A stretch of 64,000 nt of DNA from Tolumonas auensis DSM 9187 (GCF_000023065.1 NC_012691.1:912501-976500), one strand, 5' to 3'; counted from the first letter of the stretch, positions 20,185-28,592 are shown. The notes: a model not told the origin generated them from the letters alone. Translations and numbers: made by a program.

Positions 20185-21345
20185 TTAAGCAACTGCTTTT
20201 ATCTCTATTGCTTCCTGGCTGTCAATCACCAGAATGCTGGCTTTACGGAAGAAGTTAAATTCAGTAGCAGAAGCCCAGGTATAGGCACCCATCATCTTAC
20301 CTACAATAACATCACCTACATCCAATTCCGGCAGATCGATATCATCGGCCAGTACATCAATGCTGTCGCAGGTCGGGCCGGCCAGTACGGCTGGTTTTGC
20401 TTCACCTGTGGCATAAGGTGCTGATTTCGGGTAGTTGATATGGTCAAACAGCTGGCCGCTGTAGCTGCCATACAGCCCATCATCCAGATAATACCAGGTG
20501 CGCTCAAAACGTTCTGCTTTACCCATAACGCTGGCGACAGAGGTCATGCAAGGGGCACTGATGAAGCGTCCCGGCTCTGCCAACAGGCGAATACCTTTCG
20601 GTGTGTGACTTAATGCTTCACGAATCGGGGCGCAGAATTCATAGATATCGAAATCTGCACCATCTGCACCGTAATTGACCGGGAAGCCACCACCGATATC
20701 CAGCACCTGAAGATTGATATCTTCTGCTGCTGCATCACGCAGGATCTGATTACAGGAAGTGATAGCCTCGACATGGCGTTTGGAGTTCGGTACCTGTGAG
20801 CCAACATGGAAGGACAGACCAATCACGTTCAGGCCCATTGCTTTGGCTTTGCGCAGCAATGGCAAGGCGGCTTCAGGTGTACAGCCAAATTTCTTGGACA
20901 GGTCTACTTTAGTTTCCGGGTTAGGGAAGCTGACGCGCAGCAACAGTTCGGCCTTATCCTGATAAGGCAGGAACTTGTCCAGTTCGACCGGGTTATCGAA
21001 TACGAAAACTTTACAGCCGTATTCGAGCGCATAACGGATATCACCGTCACGCTTGATCGGGTGAGTATGAATACAATCGTCCGGGTTGATCTGATTTTCT
21101 AACATCACATCAACTTCGCCGTTCGTAGCCAAATCAAAACCACAGCCTTCAGCTTTCAAAGTTGCAACAACAGCTGAATGAGGTAATGGCTTTAATGCAT
21201 AGTGCAGACGAACGCCTGGCAGGGCTTGTGTTAAAGCGCGGTACTGTTTACGGACAGCGGCCTGATCCAGAACCAGCAAGGGGGAACCATAGGTCGCGAC
21301 CAGTTCGCGGTAATCCAGTTCAGCAGGGACGATTTCGTTGTTCAT
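20185..21345 (-). CDS. Type III PLP-dependent ornithine/lysine decarboxylase-like enzyme
   Basis: The start at the ATG with GAGGTG ten bases upstream gives 386 residues; a GTG six codons earlier lacks support. This is the alanine-racemase-fold decarboxylase family that includes eukaryotic ornithine decarboxylase. PLP would bind Lys52 (YALKPLPH), Gly-rich phosphate contacts are at DIGGGFPV (216-223) and EPGR (257-260), and the catalytic Cys326-Asp327 lies in GPTCDSID. The product would be putrescine and/or cadaverine. Whether it prefers ornithine or lysine cannot be told from the sequence; the SID after CD differs from the eukaryotic GLD. It is not related to the pyridoxal decarboxylases of E. 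coli SpeC/CadA. It stands alone, with its own promoter. Confidence 0.88.
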   Translation of the reverse strand: MNNEIVPAELDYRELVATYGSPLLVLDQAAVRKQYRALTQALPGVRLHYALKPLPHSAVVATLKAEGCGFDLATNGEVDVMLENQINPDDCIHTHPIKRDGDIRYALEYGCKVFVFDNPVELDKFLPYQDKAELLLRVSFPNPETKVDLSKKFGCTPEAALPLLRKAKAMGLNVIGLSFHVGSQVPNSKRHVEAITSCNQILRDAAAEDINLQVLDIGGGFPVNYGADGADFDIYEFCAPIREALSHTPKGIRLLAEPGRFISAPCMTSVASVMGKAERFERTWYYLDDGLYGSYSGQLFDHINYPKSAPYATGEAKPAVLAGPTCDSIDVLADDIDLPELDVGDVIVGKMMGAYTWASATEFNFFRKASILVIDSQEAIEIKAVA

Positions 21346-21364
21346 TGTATGTTTACACCTCACA

Positions 21365-21382
21365 AAAGGGCCACGGCCCTGT
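21365..21382 (-). promoter_or_regulatory. GC hairpin in the decarboxylase leader
   Basis: On the minus strand AGGGCCGTGGCCCTTTT is a compact palindrome followed by four T residues, about 20 bases before the start codon and about 55 after the predicted transcription start. It could be an attenuator or occlude the ribosome site. It may also be incidental. Confidence 0.4.
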
Positions 21383-21442
21383 CACCAGTGATACGCTCTG
21401 TCCGATCAAGCAGAACGCGATGCTTTATAAAAAATCCGGCGC

Positions 21443-21470
21443 ATTATCGGGCTTTTGTGTGACAGTGCAA
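21443..21470 (-). promoter_or_regulatory. Promoter of the decarboxylase gene
   Basis: On the minus strand TTGCAC (21470-21465), a 16-base spacer and GATAAT (21448-21443) form a reasonable sigma-70 promoter. It leaves a leader of about 90 bases before the ATG at 21345. Confidence 0.5.
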
Positions 21471-21694
21471 TAGCAATTATCACACTATTTTCAATGAAGC
21501 CTTCAGGATGGGGTGTTTATCAGCATTAACAACGGGTATATGTGTGGTTTTTTGGTAAAAAAATCTAACAAGATAGCCTTTATTTGGATTTTTGCTTGTT
21601 GATGTGTCGGTTTTTGGCGGGAAATAAAGAATATTGTGAAAAAACCCTATGGATAAATTTTTTTTCTCATAAAGATAAAAACCATGGAGATTTG
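21471..21694. other. AT-rich gap between rlmJ and the decarboxylase gene
   Basis: With the promoter and hairpin entries beside it, this completes about 400 bases without a convincing gene. An 84-codon minus-strand frame covers 21480-21734. Its composition is low-complexity Phe/Lys/Asn-rich, it has no ribosome site, and it begins inside the large inverted repeat, so I do not call it. Nothing else is recognisable. Confidence 0.6.
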
Positions 21695-21736
21695 AAATGT
21701 TGTCACTCAAAAATAGGGTGTTGAATGACAACATTT
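21695..21736. repeat. 16-bp inverted repeat just behind rlmJ
   Basis: The left arm AAATGTTGTCACTCAA (21695-21710) and right arm TTGAATGACAACATTT (21721-21736) are complementary at 15 of 16 positions around a 10-base spacer. On the minus-strand RNA the exception is a U-G pair. It starts 10 bases after the rlmJ stop. It lacks a GC core and T tail, so it is unlike the GC terminators elsewhere in the window. Confidence 0.8.
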
Positions 21737-21745
21737 TGTGTTTGT

Positions 21746-22594
21746 TTAACCCTCTGAATTATGCGACTTTATTGTCCAGTTTGCCTGTGGTGTCAGCGCC
21801 AGCAGTGAACATAATTCCGGCAGCAATTTTTCCAGTTGTTGTTCAAATTGCCATGGTGGATTAAAAATCGCCATTCCTGAGCCATGCATGCCCCAGGTGG
21901 GGGATTGGGCTTGTATACTGAGTTCAGCTGTCAGCATCGGAATTCCCAGTTTCTGACATTCGCGGAGCATATGCTGACTGCGATCGGCTTCTTCTCCCAG
22001 CAATGGATACCAGACGGCGTATATACCGACTGGCCAGCGACGCCAGGCTTTTGCCAGTGTTTTCACGACCCGATCATAATCTTCCTTCAGTTCATATGGC
22101 GGATCGATCAGTGCCAGTCCACGACGTGGTGTTGGCGGCGTGAGAGCGACCAGCCCTTCAAAACCATCGCGGTGATGTAATGCAACGCGGGGATCCCGGT
22201 ACATATGCTGGCGCAGGATATCAATCTCATTATTATGCAGTTCCATCAGAATCAGGCGATCCTGTTCTCTTAACAGCGATCGCGCGATTTCAGGTGAACC
22301 GGGATAATAATGCAGGGTATCGTCATTATTGAGTGCTGCTACACACTCGATATAACTTTTCAGTGCGGGCCACTGATCACGCTGCGGCCAAAGACGAGCG
22401 ATGCCATCCAGATATTCTGCTTTCTTGTTAGCCCACTCACCGGTGAGATCATAACAGCCGCCACCAGAGTGGGTATCCAGATAACAAAACGGTTTATCTT
22501 TTTGTTTCAGCTGGTCAATCAACAGACTGAGTACAGCATGTTTTAATATGTCGGCATGGTTGCCGGCATGAAACGCGTGGCGATAGCTAAGCAT
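21746..22594 (-). CDS. rlmJ: 23S rRNA m6A2030 methyltransferase RlmJ
   Basis: The 282-residue enzyme (YhiR family) methylates N6 of A2030 in 23S rRNA using S-adenosylmethionine. Typical features are the N-terminal MLSYRHAFHAGNHADILKH and the catalytic DPPY motif in ALIDPPYELKEDY. E. coli RlmJ has 280 residues. It begins three bases after the end of yheS, so the two are likely cotranscribed. Confidence 0.95.
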   Translation of the reverse strand: MLSYRHAFHAGNHADILKHAVLSLLIDQLKQKDKPFCYLDTHSGGGCYDLTGEWANKKAEYLDGIARLWPQRDQWPALKSYIECVAALNNDDTLHYYPGSPEIARSLLREQDRLILMELHNNEIDILRQHMYRDPRVALHHRDGFEGLVALTPPTPRRGLALIDPPYELKEDYDRVVKTLAKAWRRWPVGIYAVWYPLLGEEADRSQHMLRECQKLGIPMLTAELSIQAQSPTWGMHGSGMAIFNPPWQFEQQLEKLLPELCSLLALTPQANWTIKSHNSEG

Positions 22595-22597
22595 GCA

Positions 22598-24535
22598 TTA
22601 ATCCTGAGTTGCCATGTCGCTGGCAAATTGTTGTTCCATTTGTTCCAGCTGTTCGGAAATGTCCATCCATTCCAGCTCGGTTTGTTCGAGTTCGTTTTTC
22701 AGCGGGCCTTGTTGTGCCAGTAAGCTAGTCAGTTTTGATTTGGCATCGTCCTGATAGATTGCCGGATCAGCGAGCGCCTGTTCAATTTCACCAAGTTTGT
22801 GCTGCAACTTGCCCATATGCTGCTCATGCTTTTCCAGTTTCTGGCGCAAGGGACGAGTTTGTTGCCGGAAATCAGCTTCCCGTCGTTTCTGATCTTTACG
22901 TGCCGCTGCGCTTTGCGGGGCTGCGGAGGTATTACTGGTATCTGTTTTGGTATCGTTGGTCGCTTTATCCTGCTCGGTTAACCATTTGTGATAGTCATCC
23001 AGATCACCATCAAAGGCTTCCAGTCGTTGGTTGTGAACCAGATAAAACTCATCCGTCGTGGTGCGGAGCAGGTGACGATCATGCGATACGATGACCATGG
23101 CACCTTCAAAGCCTTGCAGCGCCAGCGTTAATGCTTCACGCATTTCCAGATCCAGATGGTTGGTCGGTTCATCCAGCAGCAAAAGATTGGGTTTTTGCCA
23201 GACCAGCAACGCTAAAACCAGCCGCGCTTTTTCTCCCCCGGAGAAGGTATCGACAACTTCCAGTGCTTTATCACCATGGAACCCGAAACCACCTAAAAAG
23301 TTCCGTAGTTCCTGTTCCGGGCGATTGCCGGCAATCCGTGTCAGATGCTGTAACGGCGTGTCGCCCTGTTGCAGCGATTCCAACTGATGTTGTGCAAAAT
23401 AGCCGATTTTAACGCCTTTACTGGGCTCCAGTTTTCCGGAAAGCGGTGTCAGTTCGCCTGCCAGTAATTTGATAAATGTCGATTTACCCGCACCGTTTCG
23501 TCCCAGCAAACCAATACGTGAACCGGGAACCAGGTTCAGTTTTATCTTCTCCAGAATCAGTTTGTCACCATAACCGGCACTTAAGTTTTCCATGCTGATC
23601 AGCGGGGTTGGTAATGCATCCGGTTCACGGAACTGAAACTGGAACTGGGAGTCGACATGTGCCGGCAGGATCAATTCCATCCGTTCCATCGCTTTAAGAC
23701 GGCTTTGCGCCTGACGGGCTTTAGTGGCCTTATAGCGGAAGCGGTCGACATAATCCTGCATCTTGCTCAGCGCTTGCTGCTGCTTCTCATACATCGATTG
23801 CTGTTGTGACAGCGCGGACGCACGCTGTATTTCGAAGTCGGAATAGCCGCCGGTATATTCGTTCAGTTTCCCGTTTTCGATATGGATGATTCTGCCAATA
23901 ACCCGATCCAGAAAATCGCGATCATGCGAAATCAATATCAGGGTGCCGCGGTAAGAGCGTAACCAGCTTTCCAGCCAGATGACCGCGTCTAAGTCCAAGT
24001 GGTTGGTTGGTTCATCAAGTAATAGCAGGTCGGAACGGCAGATCAGTGCTTGTGCCAGGTTAAGACGCATACGCCAGCCCCCGGAGAAGGCAGAGACCGG
24101 TTGCTGGTGTTGTTCGCTGCTGAAGCCCAGACCATGCAATAGCTCACCGGCGCGGGAACGCACGGTGTAAGCGCCGGCGGCATCCAGCCGGCCATGTAAG
24201 TCGGCGATCCGGATCCCATCACCTTGTTGTTCCGCCTGTTGCAGCTGAAGCTCAAGATTGCGGAACTCTTTGTCGCCGTCAATGACATAATCCAGTGCAG
24301 AACAGTCGAGCGCCGGCGTTTCCTGGGCAACGGTAGCAATTTGCCATTGTGCAGGCACAGAGACTGAGCCGGCATCGACAGCCAGTTCACCTTTCAATAA
24401 AGCAAAGAGACTGGATTTTCCGCAGCCGTTTTTTCCAACCAGCCCTACTTTCTGACCCGGATGAATGGTAGCGGTAGCTTCTTCTAATAAAGGCTTATTG
24501 CCTCGTAGTAGCGTGATTTGTGAAACGATGATCAT
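22598..24535 (-). CDS. yheS: ABC-F family ATPase YheS
   Basis: The 645-residue soluble protein has two ABC ATPase domains and no membrane segments. Walker A motifs are GKNGCGKSS at 34-42 and GRNGAGKST in the second half; the signatures are FSGGWRMRL and FSGGEKARL. The linker between them is charged, and the C-terminal tail after about residue 540 forms a coiled coil (KRREADFRQQTRPLRQKLEKH). ABC-F proteins bind the ribosomal E site and rescue particular stalled states; E. coli YheS acts on certain arrest peptides. It is divergent from slyD, as in E. coli, and leads into rlmJ. Confidence 0.95.
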   Translation of the reverse strand: MIIVSQITLLRGNKPLLEEATATIHPGQKVGLVGKNGCGKSSLFALLKGELAVDAGSVSVPAQWQIATVAQETPALDCSALDYVIDGDKEFRNLELQLQQAEQQGDGIRIADLHGRLDAAGAYTVRSRAGELLHGLGFSSEQHQQPVSAFSGGWRMRLNLAQALICRSDLLLLDEPTNHLDLDAVIWLESWLRSYRGTLILISHDRDFLDRVIGRIIHIENGKLNEYTGGYSDFEIQRASALSQQQSMYEKQQQALSKMQDYVDRFRYKATKARQAQSRLKAMERMELILPAHVDSQFQFQFREPDALPTPLISMENLSAGYGDKLILEKIKLNLVPGSRIGLLGRNGAGKSTFIKLLAGELTPLSGKLEPSKGVKIGYFAQHQLESLQQGDTPLQHLTRIAGNRPEQELRNFLGGFGFHGDKALEVVDTFSGGEKARLVLALLVWQKPNLLLLDEPTNHLDLEMREALTLALQGFEGAMVIVSHDRHLLRTTTDEFYLVHNQRLEAFDGDLDDYHKWLTEQDKATNDTKTDTSNTSAAPQSAAARKDQKRREADFRQQTRPLRQKLEKHEQHMGKLQHKLGEIEQALADPAIYQDDAKSKLTSLLAQQGPLKNELEQTELEWMDISEQLEQMEQQFASDMATQD

Positions 24536-24682
24536 GGCGGGAATAATTCTGCGGCAAACAAAAGCGCATTATACGGGGAAAAGCCTTATCCGGCAGCTGT
24601 TGAATGATGAGCTGAAGATTGTGTTTCAGCAGATTTTTCCGGTATGCTGGTGAGGCTAGTTGTCATTTAACCGGGATGCATG

Positions 24683-25342
24683 ATGAAGATTACTCATTTG
24701 AGCGTAGTAACGCTGGATTACACCGTGTCTGACGATGCGGGTGAAGTGCTGGATACAACAGAAGGGCGTGAACCGCTTGTTTATCTGCATGGCAGTGGTT
24801 TTTTGGTTCCAGGTCTGGAAAATGCCTTATATGACCGTGAAGAAGGCGACAGTTTTGAACTGGCCGTTCCAGCTATGGATGCATACGGTGAATATGAAGA
24901 ATCTCTGGTGCAGGAAGTACCCGGCGAATTGTTTGATGGTATGGAAGTCGCTGAAGGCGATACGTTCGTGGCAGACACCGATGACGGTCATCGTCCGGTA
25001 ACTATCGTTGAAGTATCTGAAGACTTCGTCAAAGTAGATGCTAACCATCCGCTGGCAGGTATGGATCTGCATTTCAAAGTTAATGTGCGTGGTGTTCGTG
25101 CCGCGACAGCTGAAGAAATTGCGCATGGTCATGTACATGGCGGAGAAGGCCATCATCACCATGGTCATGGTGAAGGTTGCTGTGGTGGACATGGTCATTC
25201 AGACGACGAAGGTTGCTGCGGTGGTCAGGGTCACAGTCATGATGATGATCATGAATGTTGTGGCGGTAAAGGTCATGCACATGCAGCGGACACTGATGAG
25301 CCGCACGAATGTTGCGGTGGCCATGGCGGCTGCAAACACTAA
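24683..25342 (+). CDS. slyD: FKBP-type peptidyl-prolyl isomerase and metallochaperone SlyD
   Basis: The second of two adjacent ATGs is preferred because GGGA at 24673-24676 is then six bases away, giving 219 residues. Residues 1 to about 140 hold the FKBP fold with its inserted chaperone flap (GSGFLVPGLENAL at 38-50). From about 148 the tail is rich in His and Cys, with four CCGG units (166-169, 178-181, 192-195, 210-213), three of them followed by xGH. SlyD folds proline-containing proteins and delivers nickel for hydrogenase maturation; such a tail fits strong Ni/Zn binding. The E. coli tail is of similar kind but less regular. Confidence 0.95.
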   Translation: MKITHLSVVTLDYTVSDDAGEVLDTTEGREPLVYLHGSGFLVPGLENALYDREEGDSFELAVPAMDAYGEYEESLVQEVPGELFDGMEVAEGDTFVADTDDGHRPVTIVEVSEDFVKVDANHPLAGMDLHFKVNVRGVRAATAEEIAHGHVHGGEGHHHHGHGEGCCGGHGHSDDEGCCGGQGHSHDDDHECCGGKGHAHAADTDEPHECCGGHGGCKH

Positions 25343-25374
25343 TAAAAAATCCCGCCGATGTGCGGGATTTTTTA
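25343..25374. terminator. Bidirectional terminator between slyD and fur
   Basis: An A run, ATCCCGC, a six-base loop, GCGGGAT and a T run directly follow the slyD stop and lie 27 bases beyond the fur stop. Confidence 0.9.
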
Positions 25375-25400
25375 TGAACGCAGTAAAACTGATCGGGTTG

Positions 25401-25832
25401 TTATTTCTTGCGATTCGGGCAATTTTCTTTGGTGCACTGACCATACAAATACAAGCTGTGATGAGTTAGCTTCATGCCATGTTGTGCAGCAATCTCTTTC
25501 TGGCGTTGCTCAATCACTTCATCCGAAAATTCAACGACACTACCGCAATCCAGGCATACCAGATGATCATGATGGTGTTGCTGTGCCAGTTCAAAAACTG
25601 ATTTGCCACCTTCAAAATGATGACGGGTTACAATTCCTGCATCATCAAACTGGTTCAGAACGCGGTAAACGGTGGCTAACCCAATTTCTTCACCATTGTC
25701 CAGCAGCAGTTTATAAAGGTCTTCCGCACTGATGTGCTGACATTCAGGCTGGCGCAGATACTCTAAAATCTTAACTCGTGGCGAGGTGATTTTTAGTCCT
25801 GCATCTTTCAATTGCTGATTATGGTCTGTCAT
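25401..25832 (-). CDS. fur: Ferric uptake regulator Fur
   Basis: The start at MTDHNQQLKDAG gives 143 residues, aligning with E. coli Fur (148); AGAGAG lies upstream. The in-frame extension of 24 codons is not conserved. The winged-helix DNA-binding domain ends with EEIGLATVYRVLNQFDDAGIVTRH, and the dimer domain has the metal-binding HHHDHLVCLDC motif and a C-terminal CxxxxC pair. Fur with Fe2+ represses iron-uptake genes. It is next to fldA as in E. coli, though here separate promoters are possible since a terminator lies between. I see no clear Fur box in its 89-base upstream gap. Confidence 0.96.
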   Translation of the reverse strand: MTDHNQQLKDAGLKITSPRVKILEYLRQPECQHISAEDLYKLLLDNGEEIGLATVYRVLNQFDDAGIVTRHHFEGGKSVFELAQQHHHDHLVCLDCGSVVEFSDEVIEQRQKEIAAQHGMKLTHHSLYLYGQCTKENCPNRKK

Positions 25833-25948
25833 AGCTCTCTGTTTTCTTGGGGCAGTTTGAGGCTGCAGCGAGTAGGGCTTATCCATTATATGGCGCAAAA
25901 CCAATAAAAAGAAATGAGTTACGCGGATGATTCTTGTTTCTGCATAAA

Positions 25949-25977
25949 ATAAAGCCTGTGGGGTTCACAGGCTTTAT
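25949..25977. terminator. Terminator downstream of fldA
   Basis: ATAAAGCCTGTG, a GGGTT loop and CACAGGCTTTAT form a perfect 12-bp stem behind fldA on the minus strand. The flanking tail is A/T-rich on both sides. Confidence 0.8.
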
Positions 25978-25993
25978 CGTAGCTGAGCAGTGG

Positions 25994-26518
25994 TTATACC
26001 AGCTCGGATAAACACATTTCTTCGCGTAATTGCTGGCACCAGGCGGCAACACGTTCAGCGGTCAGTTCTGGCTGACGATCTTCGTCGATACCCAGACCAA
26101 CAAAATGTTTATCATCGACCAGCGCTTTCGATGCTTCAAACTGATAGCCTTCGGTTGACCAGTAGCCAACAATCGTCGCGCCTTTCGCTTGTACCAGATC
26201 ACGCAGGGTACCCATAGCATCCAGGAAATATTCAGCATAATCTTCCTGATCACCACATCCGAAGATGGCAACCAGTTTGCTGCTGAAATCGACTTTTTCC
26301 AGTTCCGGATAAAAATCATCCCAGTCAGCCTGTGATTCACCGTAGTACCAGGTTGGAATCCCCAGGATCAGCAAATCATATTTATCAAAGTCAGAGTGAG
26401 TGCTCTGAGCGACATCCAGTACGTCAACCAGATCACTGCCCAGTTCTTTCTGGATCATGCCAGCGACTGCTTCTGTGTTGCCGGTATCACTACCAAAGAA
26501 CAGACCTATCAGTGCCAT
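25994..26518 (-). CDS. fldA: Flavodoxin I
   Basis: The 174-residue long-chain flavodoxin carries electrons on FMN, for example to pyruvate formate-lyase activase, IspG and MetH. The FMN phosphate loop is GSDTGNTEAV at 9-18, the aromatic FMN stackers are in PTWYYGE and GCGDQEDYAEYF. Two of its clients in E. coli, PflA and IspG, are encoded in this same window. The order fldA, ybfE, ybfF on the minus strand next to fur is the E. coli order. Confidence 0.96.
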   Translation of the reverse strand: MALIGLFFGSDTGNTEAVAGMIQKELGSDLVDVLDVAQSTHSDFDKYDLLILGIPTWYYGESQADWDDFYPELEKVDFSSKLVAIFGCGDQEDYAEYFLDAMGTLRDLVQAKGATIVGYWSTEGYQFEASKALVDDKHFVGLGIDEDRQPELTAERVAAWCQQLREEMCLSELV

Positions 26519-26563
26519 AAGATGAGTTATCCTTGTTCGTCGGAATTCAAAAAAAGCTGTTTA

Positions 26564-26857
26564 TTATTTTAGCTGGACGGAGCGCTGAGCGCTAACGTAT
26601 TCCCGGACTAACTCCTGAATGAGTTCCGACCGGCTGATACTGCGGGCATCTGCCAGCTGATTGAGATCATCCAATAACGCGGCTTCGAGTTTAAGTTCAA
26701 CCCGGTGAAGCCCTTTTTCCTTATCCCGTTTCAGTTGATTGCGTTTGTTGATTTTCAACTGCAAATCGCGGGAATGCGGATTGGTCTTTGGGCGCCCTGG
26801 ACGTTTTTCGTCAGCAAACAGATCCAGGGTTGTGCGATCCGATTGATGTTTTGCCAT
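26564..26857 (-). CDS. ybfE: YbfE, ribbon-helix-helix-like protein
   Basis: The 97-residue protein has a basic N-terminal part (TTLDLFADEKRPGRPKTNP, LQLKINKRNQLKRDK) followed by a ribbon-helix-helix-like motif (HRVELKLEAALLDDLNQLADARSISRSELIQELVREYV). It closely matches E. coli YbfE, a LexA-regulated gene of unknown function. Residues suggest DNA binding, but this is inference. No CTGT-N8-ACAG LexA box is visible near its promoter, so SOS control may not apply here. Confidence 0.9.
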   Translation of the reverse strand: MAKHQSDRTTLDLFADEKRPGRPKTNPHSRDLQLKINKRNQLKRDKEKGLHRVELKLEAALLDDLNQLADARSISRSELIQELVREYVSAQRSVQLK

Positions 26858-26913
26858 ATATAAAAATTACTGCCAGACAAAGTTCAGGTGCGAGCGTTCT
26901 CAATAGGGGGCGC

Positions 26914-26942
26914 ACTATACCACAATGTGGAAGAAATCATAA
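26914..26942 (-). promoter_or_regulatory. Promoter of ybfE
   Basis: On the minus strand TTATGA (26942-26937), 17 bases and TATAGT (26919-26914) form a good sigma-70 promoter. The palindrome CCACAATGTGG (26920-26930) sits in the spacer and could be an operator. Confidence 0.5.
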
Positions 26943-26964
26943 CGCAGGATAGCGGGCTATCCGG

Positions 26965-27750
26965 TTAGTTTATCTGTTGCAGAAAGCGCTCAACAATACC
27001 ATTAAACAGGGCTGGTTTTTCTGCATGCAGCCAGTGACCACAGTCGGGGATGACCCGTGCGCTGGCCTGTGGGAAATGGTTGGTTATCGCTGTCTGATGT
27101 CCGGTTTGCAGGTAGTCGGAGGCACCACCTTTAATAAACAGTACCGGCCCCGGATACTGCTGGTCTGGTGTATATGGCCAGCCCATAATGTCGGCATAAT
27201 GCTGTTCCAGCGCATGAAGATTAAACTGCCAGTGCGTGGATTTTTCGTTACTGAACGATTTTAACAGAAACTGGCGTACAGCGGGTTCAGACAGATACTC
27301 ACTCATCAGATGATCTGCCTCTTTACGTGATGAGATATGGGGTGTGGCTGCGACGGCCTGCAAGGCGTTAAAAACAGCAGAATGCCGGTTTTCCTGATAG
27401 TTAACAGGCGCTATATCGGCGACTACGAGTGAGGCTACACGTGCTGGTTCCTGTAATGCGACCGCCATTGCCGCTTTTCCACCCATGGAGTGCCCAAGCA
27501 GATGTACCTTCGGTAATTGCAGTTGTTCCAGTAATTCAAGGATATCAAGGCTCATGGCATGGTAGTTCATATCGGGATGCCACTCCGATGACCCGTGATT
27601 GCGCAGATCAACCGAAATAACCGGATACCGGGACATCAGGTGTTGCTTCAGTAAACCCAGATTATCCTGTTTGCCGAATAAACCATGAAGCAGGACAACA
27701 GGCACTGCACCGGCAGATGCAAACGGGGTTATCTGGTAATTCAGCTTCAC
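26965..27750 (-). CDS. ybfF: Alpha/beta-hydrolase esterase YbfF
   Basis: The 261-residue protein shows the alpha/beta-hydrolase layout: an oxyanion segment HGLFGKQDN near 22-30, nucleophile Ser in GHSMGG at about 86-91, and the final catalytic His in PDCGHWLHAEKP. E. coli YbfF hydrolyses acyl-CoA and short-chain esters in vitro; its natural substrate is unclear. It is on the minus strand upstream of ybfE and divergent from seqA, as in E. coli. Confidence 0.93.
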   Translation of the reverse strand: MKLNYQITPFASAGAVPVVLLHGLFGKQDNLGLLKQHLMSRYPVISVDLRNHGSSEWHPDMNYHAMSLDILELLEQLQLPKVHLLGHSMGGKAAMAVALQEPARVASLVVADIAPVNYQENRHSAVFNALQAVAATPHISSRKEADHLMSEYLSEPAVRQFLLKSFSNEKSTHWQFNLHALEQHYADIMGWPYTPDQQYPGPVLFIKGGASDYLQTGHQTAITNHFPQASARVIPDCGHWLHAEKPALFNGIVERFLQQIN

Positions 27751-28061
27751 ATTTTATCCTTAATAAAATCTTGTAACTTTATATTAACAAATTCCCGTCA
27801 AAATCGTGAGTCATCTTAGTTCAGTGGCAATTAAAGATAGATTTATTCTCTTGGTTAACGAAATCAGTTGATTGGCGTAATCTGCTATCAAAATGAGGGA
27901 TGAGTCACGTGTGGCGATGCTCCCGGGTGTGCTAAAGCTGAAATTATGCGAGGGTAATAGCTCGGGGTTCGGTAAACACCGTGCACAGGGTTAGGTTTGC
28001 CGCGGTGGCTTATGTATAATCCGGCTGTTGTCTATATTCAAAGTGTCGGAACCAGAAAAGA
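27751..28061. other. Divergent intergenic region ybfF/seqA
   Basis: No gene is recognisable. The left half is AT-rich and would hold the ybfF promoter on the minus strand. The right half is more GC-rich, contains a small hairpin (CGGTAAACACCG), and ends with the seqA promoter. I see no convincing RNA gene. Confidence 0.5.
27991..28020 (+). promoter_or_regulatory. Promoter of seqA-pgm
   Basis: TTAGGT, an 18-base spacer and a perfect TATAAT (28015-28020) lie about 41 bases before the seqA ATG. Confidence 0.55.
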
Positions 28062-28574
28062 ATGAAAACCATTGAGGTTGATGATCAGATCTACCGTTAC
28101 ATTGCCAGCCGTACCTTGCATATTGGCGAGAGTGCTTCTGATATTTTAAGACGCCTGCTTGCTTTACCGCTGGATACGGAACCGACGGTAGCGCTGGGTC
28201 ATGAAGCAAATGCGGAACAAACAGATGAGGTTTCCACAGATGTTCTGACTATGCTGCTCGACAATGCGCAACTGGCGAAAGAAGAGAGTGCTATTGCACG
28301 TTTTATGCTGATTCTTTCCGCATTGTATCGTTCTCAACCTGATGCTTTCAGACATGCTGCCGACATCAAAGGACGTAAACGCATCTATTTTGCCGAAGAT
28401 CCACAAGCCTTGTTAGATAATGGTAAAACCACTAAACCTAAACCTGTCCCTGAGACCCCGTACTGGGTTATAACTAACACTAACACTGGCCGTAAGCGCT
28501 TGATTATTGAGCAGTTAATGCAGGCCATGGGCTACTCTGCTGATTTAATAGCAGAGGTTTGTAATAAGGTATAA
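28062..28574 (+). CDS. seqA: Replication initiation negative modulator SeqA
   Basis: The 170-residue protein has the N-terminal oligomerisation motif with ribbon-helix-helix features (MKTIEVDDQIYRYIASRTLHIGESASDILRRLL region). A linker of about 50 residues leads to the C-terminal domain that binds hemimethylated GATC pairs (KGRKRIYFAEDPQALL, TNTNTGRKRLIIEQLM). SeqA sequesters newly replicated origins and delays re-initiation, which implies a Dam methylase in this organism. It is 18 bases before pgm, the same pair as in E. coli. Confidence 0.96.
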   Translation: MKTIEVDDQIYRYIASRTLHIGESASDILRRLLALPLDTEPTVALGHEANAEQTDEVSTDVLTMLLDNAQLAKEESAIARFMLILSALYRSQPDAFRHAADIKGRKRIYFAEDPQALLDNGKTTKPKPVPETPYWVITNTNTGRKRLIIEQLMQAMGYSADLIAEVCNKV

Positions 28575-28592
28575 AAGAACAGGAAGTCGTAT

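Noticed and set aside
21480-21734. 84-codon minus-strand frame between rlmJ and the decarboxylase
   Set aside because: Low-complexity Phe/Lys/Asn-rich product, no Shine-Dalgarno, and the start lies inside an inverted repeat.
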